From COE1 sp045579665 (GTDB lineage: Bacteria; Bacillota; Clostridia; Lachnospirales; Lachnospiraceae): a stretch of DNA of 5,184 nt. The notes beneath the pieces were generated by a model that was not told the DNA's origin, did not search any database, and saw nothing but the letters and a program-made list of their open reading frames with translations. Position numbers and translations under genes: made by a program. Below, piece after piece: positions 1 through 4,380 of this stretch (within the stretch, counting starts at the first letter, position 1; every line of letters starts with the position of its first letter). The stretch covers positions 1 through 5,184 of the forward strand of contig JAZNMO010000075.1 of the NCBI GenBank assembly GCA_045579665.1, written 5' to 3'.

Positions 1-217
1 CAATTTAGTGTCTTTATTAGATGGATACGTAGTTAAGGGCGGACATCATCTCAATGTTAACGTTCTTAGCAGAGATACATTATTAGATGCTCAGCAGCAT
101 CCAGAGAATTACCCACAGTTAACAATCCGTGTTTCAGGATACGCTGTTAACTTCATCAAGTTAACTCCTGAGCAGCAGGCAGATGTAATCTCTCGTACAT
201 TCCACGAGGATTTCTAA
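1..217 (+). CDS. pflB: Formate C-acetyltransferase (pyruvate formate-lyase), C-terminal end, 5' truncated
   Basis: This is the last 71 codons of pyruvate formate-lyase, read in frame from base 2; the rest lies left of the window. The enzyme is a cytoplasmic glycyl-radical protein that converts pyruvate and CoA into acetyl-CoA and formate during anaerobic fermentation. The visible part is the glycyl-radical domain. It contains GGHHLNVNV, then YPQLTIRVSGYAVNF, whose Gly (codon GGA at 137-139) is the residue that carries the radical in this family, then the conserved tail QQADVISRTFHEDF before TAA. RVSGYAV and the ending in RTF plus a few residues match true PflB rather than glycerol or choline lyase relatives, which have different sequence around the Gly. 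The activase gene follows 75 bases downstream on the same strand, which supports the assignment. The catalytic Cys-Cys pair is outside the window and cannot be checked. Confidence 0.96.
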   Translation, partial: NLVSLLDGYVVKGGHHLNVNVLSRDTLLDAQQHPENYPQLTIRVSGYAVNFIKLTPEQQADVISRTFHEDF

Positions 218-240
218 TTACAAAAGTAATGAACTAATTG

Positions 241-270
241 AACCCCGGAAGCATTTTCCGGGGTTTCTTT
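241..270 (+). terminator. Hairpin terminator between pflB and pflA
   Basis: A perfect 10-bp stem (AACCCCGGAA at 241-250 with TTCCGGGGTT at 256-265) closes a 5-base loop and is followed by TCTTT. It sits 23 bases after the pflB stop and 22 bases before the pflA start. It has the form of an intrinsic terminator, but the T run is short and interrupted by C. No convincing promoter is visible between it and pflA, so I infer that it is leaky and lets a fraction of pflB transcripts continue into pflA. Confidence 0.85.
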
Positions 271-292
271 AAAGGAAAGGATAGGAAAATTC

Positions 293-1042
293 ATGACTGG
301 AAAAATTCACTCTTTAGAATCTTTTGGAACCGTTGATGGTCCCGGTGTCCGCTTTGTCATCTTTACTCAAGGCTGCCCCATGAGATGCGCATACTGTCAT
401 AACCCTGATACTTGGGAAATGAATCTTGGTACAGAAATGGAAGCATCGGAATTAATCGACAAGTTTGTTCGTAATAGAGCCTTCTATCGTGATGGAGGTA
501 TCACGGTTACCGGTGGTGAACCATTAATGCAGATAGATTTCCTCATTGAATTATTTACCCTTGCCAAAGAAAATGATATTCATACCTGTCTTGATACTTC
601 CGGTATCGCATATAATCCAAATGGTACACCGGAGTTTCTTGCCAAGATGGACAAGCTATGTACATTAACAGACCTTGTAATGCTTGATATTAAGCATATT
701 GACCCTAATAAACATTTGGACCTTGTAAAACAGCCAAATGAAAATATTTTAGCATTTGCAAAATATCTTGATGAAAAGAACGTAGATGTTTGGATTAGAC
801 ATGTTGTAGTTCCGGGTATTACGGATGATGAAGAATCCCTTCACAAACTGGGATATTTCATTGGTGGATTAAATAATGTAAAAGCACTCGACGTATTACC
901 ATATCATACAATGGGTAAAGCAAAATACAAAAAATTAGGAATGGACTATCGATTAGAAGATGTTCCTAATATGGACAAGGCTAAAGTTCCTGAATTAAAG
1001 CAGTTTATTTTGGATGGAATCAAGGAACGCAGAGATTCCTAA
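293..1042 (+). CDS. pflA: Pyruvate formate-lyase activating enzyme (radical SAM)
   Basis: The 249-residue product is close to the usual length (E. coli PflA is 246). It is a cytoplasmic radical-SAM enzyme that uses a [4Fe-4S] cluster and S-adenosylmethionine to abstract hydrogen from the PflB glycine, making active lyase. The N-terminus has ESFGTVDGPGVRFVIFTQGC; the cluster cysteines are C28, C32 and C35 in the CxxxCxxC pattern (GCPMRCAYCHNP). The SAM-binding GGEP is at residues 74-77 and HTCLDTSG follows the second strand region. The C-terminal part has VWIRHVVVPGITDD and LDVLPYHTMGKAKY, both typical of PflA. There is no ferredoxin-like cluster insert, so it is the short activase class rather than the larger glycerol-dehydratase-type activase. 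The ATG at 293 is preceded by AGGA at 283-286, 6 bases away, with a second purine-rich AAGGAAAGG just upstream. It lies directly after pflB, its substrate gene. Confidence 0.96.
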   Translation: MTGKIHSLESFGTVDGPGVRFVIFTQGCPMRCAYCHNPDTWEMNLGTEMEASELIDKFVRNRAFYRDGGITVTGGEPLMQIDFLIELFTLAKENDIHTCLDTSGIAYNPNGTPEFLAKMDKLCTLTDLVMLDIKHIDPNKHLDLVKQPNENILAFAKYLDEKNVDVWIRHVVVPGITDDEESLHKLGYFIGGLNNVKALDVLPYHTMGKAKYKKLGMDYRLEDVPNMDKAKVPELKQFILDGIKERRDS

Positions 1043-1084
1043 TTGGATAAATATGTAATGAGAATTTCTATCATTTAACATTAC

Positions 1085-1112
1085 AGAAATACTGATTTTT
1101 ACTTGTATTTCT
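1085..1112. repeat. 8-bp inverted repeat in the pflA-ferredoxin gap
   Basis: AGAAATAC (1085-1092) and GTATTTCT (1105-1112) form a perfect 8-bp dyad around a 12-base T-rich centre. No T run follows, so it is a poor terminator. The right arm overlaps the -35 position of a weak promoter-like pair (TTGTAT 1103-1108, 17 bases, TAAAAT 1126-1131), so it could be an operator. In such AT-rich DNA it could also be chance. No regulator is assigned. Confidence 0.3.
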
Positions 1113-1138
1113 AATGTGAATATATTAAAATATATGTA

Positions 1139-1166
1139 TTGACAAGGATTTATCAATTTATTTATT
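1139..1166 (+). promoter_or_regulatory. Candidate sigma-A type promoter for the ferredoxin gene
   Basis: A consensus -35 hexamer TTGACA (1139-1144) is followed after 16 bases by TTTATT (1161-1166), which matches the -10 consensus at four of six positions. A start near 1173 would give a leader of about 47 bases before the ferredoxin ATG. A second, weaker pair lies just upstream (TTGTAT 1103-1108 and TAAAAT 1126-1131, spacing 17). The ferredoxin sits 177 bases after pflA and has its own terminator, so a private promoter in this gap is expected. Which pair is used cannot be decided from sequence. Confidence 0.4.
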
Positions 1167-1192
1167 GATGTTTCTAAGTTAATGGTTGTGAG

Positions 1193-1201
1193 TGATATAA
1201 T
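1193..1201 (+). promoter_or_regulatory. Extended -10 like motif next to the ferredoxin ribosome binding site
   Basis: TGATATAAT is a perfect extended -10 element (TG, one base, TATAAT). No good -35 lies 16-18 bases upstream. A start about 7 bases downstream would fall inside the AGGAGG at 1206-1211, giving a leader of only about 12 bases. It is either a compact promoter or a chance match in AT-rich DNA. Confidence 0.22.
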
Positions 1202-1219
1202 TATTAGGAGGAATGTATT

Positions 1220-1390
1220 ATGGCATATCAGATTTCAGATGCATGTGTATGCTGTGGTGCTTGTGAAGCACAGTGTCCAGTAGGCGCTATCAGCATGGGT
1301 GATGGTAAGTTCGAAATCGACGCTGACAAGTGTATTGATTGCGGTTCTTGCGCAGGTGCTTGCCCAACAGGTTCTATCGAACAGGCATAA
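1220..1390 (+). CDS. 2[4Fe-4S] ferredoxin, clostridial type
   Basis: This 56-residue reading frame encodes a small soluble electron carrier, the usual length for clostridial ferredoxins (about 55). It starts MAYQISDACV and has two cluster motifs. The first uses C9, C12, C15 and C19 (CVCCGACEAQCP); the second uses C38, C41, C44 and C48 (CIDCGSCAGACP). In this fold the fourth Cys of each motif binds the other cluster. The acidic linker GDGKFEIDADK is typical. An extra cysteine, C11, sits inside the first motif where family members often have Ser or Ala. The ATG has a strong AGGAGG at 1206-1211, 8 bases upstream; the ATG at 1213 is in another frame and too close to that site. The gene is flanked by promoter-like sequence and a strong terminator, so it is probably a single-gene unit. 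Possible partners are pyruvate:ferredoxin oxidoreductase, hydrogenase, Rnf or the reductive activation of PflA; none is shown here. Confidence 0.95.
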   Translation: MAYQISDACVCCGACEAQCPVGAISMGDGKFEIDADKCIDCGSCAGACPTGSIEQA

Positions 1391-1413
1391 TAAAGTGTAT
1401 CATCAGATACGAT

Positions 1414-1446
1414 AAAAGCTTTCAAAGTAATTTTGAAAGCTTTTTT
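1414..1446 (+). terminator. Strong terminator after the ferredoxin gene, probably bidirectional
   Basis: A perfect 13-bp stem (AAAAGCTTTCAAA at 1414-1426 with TTTGAAAGCTTTT at 1432-1444) closes the loop GTAAT and runs into a T tract to 1446. It starts 23 bases after the ferredoxin stop. Read on the other strand it also ends in four T's, and the MerR-like gene ends at 1460 pointing toward it, so it most likely serves both converging transcripts. Confidence 0.9.
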
Positions 1447-1459
1447 ATTATCCATATTC

Positions 1460-2209
1460 TTATATAAGTGCGTCCTCATCTTTTTCTAAATTCTCTTCTC
1501 GCATGGTTGCCCAAAAACTTTTACGATTTTTTCCTTTGTTTTTATCCTTCGTCTGTCTCAATAACTCATCTATACGCTTGTAATGTGCTTCCTCTGCCAA
1601 TCTCTGTGCCAATATGTATTTTTCTTCTCTTTCTATTCTGGAACGTTCTCTTTCATCTTCACGGTCTTCATACAAACGAAATTGATAATCCAATTCTTTA
1701 CATACATCTTCTTTTATGTTTTCTGATAATTCCCTCACTAAAGTTATATTATTTTCTTCAATAACGTCCTTAATTAATTTTTGAAACAAAAATTGCATTC
1801 TGGCGAGCTTTTCTTGCTGAAAATCTTGAATTTGTGCATCATCTTTCATTTTTATTTCATTTTTGTTGCCATAGAACGGTCTCACTTGAATCACTTTCAT
1901 ATCTCCATTCTTACCAATTTTCGTTAATTGCTTCTGCTGAAATAACTTTTCTTCCCTTTCTTGTGGCTCGTCCAAGTCAATATCCTGTGTCTGGTCCAGT
2001 ACACGTTTTACCGCCTTCAACTGCAACCCCTGATCTCTCAAATTTTTTATCCTCGAAAACCTTCTAATATCCTCTTGGGAATAAACTCTGTGTCCTTTAT
2101 CATTTCGTAAAATAGGCAACTCCAATTCCTCTTCCCAGTATCTTAGTACATGTGCTTCTACATCTACTTCTTTTGCAACCTCATGAATCACATAATTCTC
2201 TTTTACCAT
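1460..2209 (-). CDS. MerR-type helix-turn-helix protein with long charged C-terminal region
   Basis: The 249-residue product begins with a MerR-like winged-helix DNA-binding domain, roughly residues 5-71. YVIHEVAKEVDVEAHVLRYW matches the family's recognition helices, and the wing reads GHRVYSQEDIRRF, followed by IKNLRDQGLQLKAVKRVL. No effector-binding domain or metal-binding cysteine cluster follows. Instead residues 84-135 are polar and charged, and about 133-235 are predicted by eye to be mostly helical and highly charged (EDREDERERSRIEREEKY, then AEEAHYKRIDELLRQ and a basic KDKNKGKNRK), like a coiled coil. This layout resembles RacA-like and some plasmid/phage MerR-domain proteins, so it may organise DNA or regulate without a small-molecule ligand; that is inference and I do not name the gene. 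The start is the ATG at 2209 with GAGGAG 5 bases upstream. The frame stays open to an ATG at 2263 inside a repeat copy, which I do not accept as the start. The gene converges on the ferredoxin gene. Confidence 0.85.
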   Translation of the reverse strand: MVKENYVIHEVAKEVDVEAHVLRYWEEELELPILRNDKGHRVYSQEDIRRFSRIKNLRDQGLQLKAVKRVLDQTQDIDLDEPQEREEKLFQQKQLTKIGKNGDMKVIQVRPFYGNKNEIKMKDDAQIQDFQQEKLARMQFLFQKLIKDVIEENNITLVRELSENIKEDVCKELDYQFRLYEDREDERERSRIEREEKYILAQRLAEEAHYKRIDELLRQTKDKNKGKNRKSFWATMREENLEKDEDALI

Positions 2210-2214
2210 TTTTA

Positions 2215-2220
2215 CTCCTC
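2215..2220 (-). promoter_or_regulatory. Ribosome binding site that fixes the MerR-like start
   Basis: On the minus strand GAGGAG is followed by TAAAA and ATG (2209-2207). This strong site at 5-base spacing places the start at 2209 and gives a protein beginning MVKENYVIHEV, where the winged-helix domain begins. The upstream in-frame ATG at 2263 has only AAGG at 6 bases. Confidence 0.85.
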
Positions 2221-2229
2221 TCCATACCA

Positions 2230-2287
2230 TTATGCAAACATCCATGCAAGCATATGTTTTCATAAACAGCCTTGACTCTGCTTATTC
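2230..2287 (-). repeat. 58-bp direct repeat, copy 1 (adjacent to the MerR-like gene)
   Basis: Copy 1 of a 58-bp sequence found again 111 bases to the right, with 56 of 58 bases identical (differences at 2243 and 2260). Inside it are two 12-base units in tandem (2232-2243 and 2244-2255; ATGCAAaCATcc and ATGCAAgCATat). AAACAT (2236-2241) and ATGTTT (2254-2259) form the arms of an imperfect hairpin. On the minus strand it contains AAGG, six bases, then ATG at 2263, in frame with the MerR-like gene 18 codons downstream. No transposase or attachment site is visible. Confidence 0.93.
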
Positions 2288-2296
2288 AGAATAAGC
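2280..2296. repeat. Palindrome at the end of repeat copy 1
   Basis: GCTTATTCAGAATAAGC is an 8-bp inverted repeat around a single central base. The left arm is the last 8 bases of the 58-bp repeat; the right arm lies in the spacer. Copy 2 ends in the same GCTTATTC but lacks the opposing arm. A second small hairpin in the spacer is GCGAA (2302-2306) with TTCGC (2310-2314). Confidence 0.75.
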
Positions 2297-2340
2297 ACCT
2301 CGCGAATCCTTCGCTCGGTCACGTTGCTCGTCAAAGCTAT

Positions 2341-2398
2341 TTATGCAAACATCTATGCAAGCATATGTTTCCATAAACAGCCTTGACTCTGCTTATTC
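2341..2398 (-). repeat. 58-bp direct repeat, copy 2
   Basis: Copy 2 differs from copy 1 at only 2354 (T for C) and 2371 (C for T). It has the same 12-base tandem units (2343-2354, 2355-2366) and hairpin arms. It ends 4 bases before the dnaB-side terminator stem region. On the minus strand its ATG at 2374 opens a 30-codon frame running through the spacer to TAA at 2284-2282, with AAGG 6 bases upstream. I regard this only as a possible small frame, not as a supported gene. Confidence 0.93.
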
Positions 2399-2402
2399 GC
2401 GC

Positions 2403-2435
2403 AAAAAGAGAACATGCCTATGGTATGTTCTCTTT
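2403..2435 (-). terminator. Terminator of the gdpP-rplI-dnaB operon
   Basis: A 14-bp stem with one G-T pair (2405-2418 with 2422-2435, loop TAT) carries the inner arms AGAGAACATGCC and GGTATGTTCTCT. Read on the minus strand the stem ends in CTCTTTTT, giving the T run of an intrinsic terminator. It lies 72 bases beyond the dnaB stop, separated from it by AT-rich DNA with only a weak 6-bp hairpin (2481-2495). It separates the operon from the MerR-like gene on the same strand. Confidence 0.88.
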
Positions 2436-2507
2436 CGTAGTATCAATATTATATTTCCAAAAATATCCTAGCATAAATAAGCTTTATAGTAAAGCATTAA
2501 TTTAAGA

Positions 2508-3848
2508 CTATTTCGCAAGATTTGCAAACTGAGTATAGTCAGGCAGCCAAGCAAGATTAATTGTTCCTATCGCACCGTTTCTCTGCTTAGCAATAATAAT
2601 CTCAGCAACATTCTTAAGCTCAGTATCTTTATTATAATAATCATCTCGGTAGATAAACATGATAACATCCGCATCCTGCTCAATCGCTCCAGACTCTCGA
2701 AGATCCGACATCATCGGTCGATGGTCCGGTCTCTGCTCAACCTGTCGTGATAACTGTGACAATGCAATCACTGGCACGCGCAGTTCTCGTGCCAATGCCT
2801 TAAGCGAACGAGAAATATCAGAAATTTCCTGCTGTCTTGATTCTGTCTTACCCGACCCCGTCATCAACTGCAGGTAGTCAATGATAATCATCTGTAAATC
2901 ATATTCCAGCTTAAACTTACGACACTTAGAACGCAATTCACCGATACTAATACCGGGTGTATCATCTATCAAAAGCTTCGATTTTCCAATCACATCTGCA
3001 CTTTCTATCAAACGTTCCCATTCATCATCCTTCATATTACCTGTACGGATAGAATGAGAATTCACCTTAGATTCCAGAGCCAGCAAACGATTTACAAGCT
3101 GCTCCTTTGACATCTCCAGTGAAAAGATAGCAACTGCCTTATTATCTCTAAACGCTACATGTTGCGCTATATTTAATACAAAAGCAGTCTTACCCATAGA
3201 AGGTCTTGCTGCAACTAAAATCAAGTCTGCCGGCTGCATACCTGCAGTCTTATAATCCAAATCCAGGAAACCTGTAGCTATACCGGTTACAGCCCCCTTA
3301 TTCTTAGAAGCATCCTCAATCATATTCATGGCATTCATAACAACCTGACGAATCGGTACAAAATCACCATTACTTCGCTTCTGTGCTATCTCAAATACCT
3401 TCTTCTCTGTTTCCTCAAGCAACACTTCCAGTGTATCCTTCTGTCCATAACAATTATTTGTAATCTCTTCTGTGACACGAATCAACTTACGAAGCACAGA
3501 CTTCTCTGACACAATATTGGCATAATACTTGATATTGGCAGAGGTAGGCACTGTTGAAATAATATCTCGGATATATTCCAAACTATATATCTCCGGCGGA
3601 ACTCCTTTTTCCTTTAATCTCTCTTGTAACGTAATCAAATCAACCGGCTTTCCTTCATCATTCAGCTCTACCATGGAATCAAATAAAATCCCATACTGCT
3701 TACCATAAAAATCATCACCGGTAATCTGCTCACTTGCAATTGTAATTGCCTCTCTGTCCATCAGCATTGCACCAATTACTGATTGCTCTGCTTCTACACT
3801 ATGCGGCAAAACCCTTTTCAAGACAGCCTCATCCATCTCCGGCATCAT
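2508..3848 (-). CDS. dnaB: Replicative DNA helicase DnaB
   Basis: The 446-residue product has the usual bacterial DnaB length. As a hexamer it unwinds DNA at the replication fork by ATP hydrolysis, moving 5' to 3', and binds primase through its N-terminal domain (family knowledge; called dnaC in Bacillus subtilis). The N-terminal domain starts at LPHSVEAEQSVIGAML and runs to about residue 110. A linker follows, then the RecA-like domain from TGFLDLD (192-198). Walker A is ARPSMGKTA (214-222, K220), the catalytic Glu is in FSLEMS (E245), and Walker B is MIIIDYLQL (D324). The DNA-binding and sensor segments include SRSLKALARELRVPVIALSQLSR and DLRESGAIEQDADVIMF. The arginine-finger region reads AKQRNG (420-425). 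All key residues are present and there is no intein. The start is ATG 3848 or the adjacent ATG 3845; GGAG lies 5 or 8 bases upstream. It is the last gene of the gdpP-rplI-dnaB operon. Confidence 0.97.
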   Translation of the reverse strand: MMPEMDEAVLKRVLPHSVEAEQSVIGAMLMDREAITIASEQITGDDFYGKQYGILFDSMVELNDEGKPVDLITLQERLKEKGVPPEIYSLEYIRDIISTVPTSANIKYYANIVSEKSVLRKLIRVTEEITNNCYGQKDTLEVLLEETEKKVFEIAQKRSNGDFVPIRQVVMNAMNMIEDASKNKGAVTGIATGFLDLDYKTAGMQPADLILVAARPSMGKTAFVLNIAQHVAFRDNKAVAIFSLEMSKEQLVNRLLALESKVNSHSIRTGNMKDDEWERLIESADVIGKSKLLIDDTPGISIGELRSKCRKFKLEYDLQMIIIDYLQLMTGSGKTESRQQEISDISRSLKALARELRVPVIALSQLSRQVEQRPDHRPMMSDLRESGAIEQDADVIMFIYRDDYYNKDTELKNVAEIIIAKQRNGAIGTINLAWLPDYTQFANLAK

Positions 3849-3853
3849 AATCA

Positions 3854-3857
3854 CTCC
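3854..3857 (-). promoter_or_regulatory. Ribosome binding site deciding the dnaB start
   Basis: On the minus strand GGAG is followed by TGATT and then ATGATG. The spacing (5 bases to the first ATG, 8 to the second) excludes the in-frame GTG at 3854-3852, which touches the site itself. The first ATG (3848) is preferred; the second would only remove one Met. Confidence 0.7.
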
Positions 3858-3886
3858 ATTCCCAACACTTAACTCATTCTCTTCTT

Positions 3887-3914
3887 AAAAGAGTTCGCTT
3901 CATCAGCGAACTCT
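3887..3914 (-). terminator. Terminator-like hairpin between rplI and dnaB
   Basis: A perfect 10-bp stem (AGAGTTCGCT 3890-3899 with AGCGAACTCT 3905-3914) closes a 5-base loop, and on the minus strand it is followed by TTT and then AAG. It lies 19 bases after the rplI stop and about 40 bases before the dnaB start. The short T run suggests a partial terminator or a processing and stability hairpin, allowing less dnaB than rplI to be made from one transcript. No convincing promoter is visible between the hairpin and dnaB. Confidence 0.7.
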
Positions 3915-3933
3915 GTTCAATCCTATCATCTTT

Positions 3934-4380
3934 TTATGCTTCCTGAACGCTCACACGAAGCTTAGCTGTAACCTTCGGATGAAGCTTAACCATTACTTCA
4001 TAAGTACCTAATGACTTAATTGCATCCGGCATCTGCATCTTCTTCTTATCAATCTCCTTGCCATACTGTTCAGCCACTGCCTTTGAAATCTCTTTAGAAG
4101 AAACCGAACCAAAGGTTCTTCCACCTTCACCCGACTTAATTGTCACCTTAACCAACATCTCTTCTACTTCTTTTGCTAAAGCCTGAGCTGCTTCAAGCTG
4201 CTCCTTTGCAATCTTAGCTTCATTCGCCTTCTGTAGCTTTAAATTATTCATATTGGCGTTATTCGCCTCTACACCTAACTTCTTAGGAAGAATAAAGTTT
4301 CTTGCATAGCCCTCACTAAGCTCTACCATATCTCCCTTTTTTCCAACGGATTTCACATCTTGTAATAAAATAACCTTCAT
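3934..4380 (-). CDS. rplI: Large-subunit ribosomal protein bL9
   Basis: The 148-residue product matches the usual bL9 length (about 149). bL9 binds 23S rRNA near the base of the L1 stalk and helps maintain reading frame during translation (family knowledge). The N-terminal domain is MKVILLQDVKSVGKKGDMVE followed by LSEGYARNFILPKKLGVEA, the family signature with GYARNFILP. A long connecting helix rich in Ala, Lys and Glu (about residues 45-75) leads to the C-terminal domain, with SGEGGRTFGSVSSKEI and the ending VKLHPKVTAKLRVSVQEA. The start is ATG 4380, preceded by GAGGG 9 bases upstream inside gdpP. The frame is open for 24 more codons upstream, but that stretch lies within gdpP and the family begins at MKVILL. 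The gdpP stop and this start share one base (TAATG), which favours translational coupling. Confidence 0.97.
   Translation of the reverse strand: MKVILLQDVKSVGKKGDMVELSEGYARNFILPKKLGVEANNANMNNLKLQKANEAKIAKEQLEAAQALAKEVEEMLVKVTIKSGEGGRTFGSVSSKEISKAVAEQYGKEIDKKKMQMPDAIKSLGTYEVMVKLHPKVTAKLRVSVQEA

Noticed and set aside
1397..1410. Small hairpin GTATC-ATCA-GATAC after the ferredoxin stop
   Set aside because: The stem is only 5 bp with no T run, and the 13-bp terminator just downstream explains termination.
1228..1479. 83-codon minus-strand frame opposite the ferredoxin gene
   Set aside because: It is the antisense of the clear ferredoxin frame, crosses the terminator hairpin, and its protein shows no recognisable domain.
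1468..2067. Plus-strand frames of 98 and 77 codons opposite the MerR-like gene
   Set aside because: They are antisense shadows; their Phe/Leu-rich proteins reflect the Lys/Glu-rich codons of the real gene, and no ribosome binding sites support them.
2306..2334. Promoter for the MerR-like gene inside the repeat spacer
   Set aside because: TTGACG (2334-2329, minus strand) is a fair -35, but at 17-base spacing the -10 is AAGGAT, only three of six matches, so I do not call it.
2230..2398. CRISPR array
   Set aside because: There are only two copies, the repeat is longer than usual CRISPR repeats, the single 53-base spacer has its own hairpins, and no cas gene is visible.
2210..2435. Insertion sequence or its remnant
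   Set aside because: No transposase coding, terminal inverted repeats around the whole unit, or target-site duplication can be seen; only a small repeat element is supported.
2481..2495. Hairpin GCTTTA/TAAAGC just after the dnaB stop
   Set aside because: It has a 6-bp AT-rich stem and no T run; the 14-bp hairpin at 2405-2435 is the far better terminator.
2659..2877. 72-codon plus-strand frame opposite dnaB
   Set aside because: It lies fully inside the well-supported dnaB gene in antisense and its product looks like no known protein.
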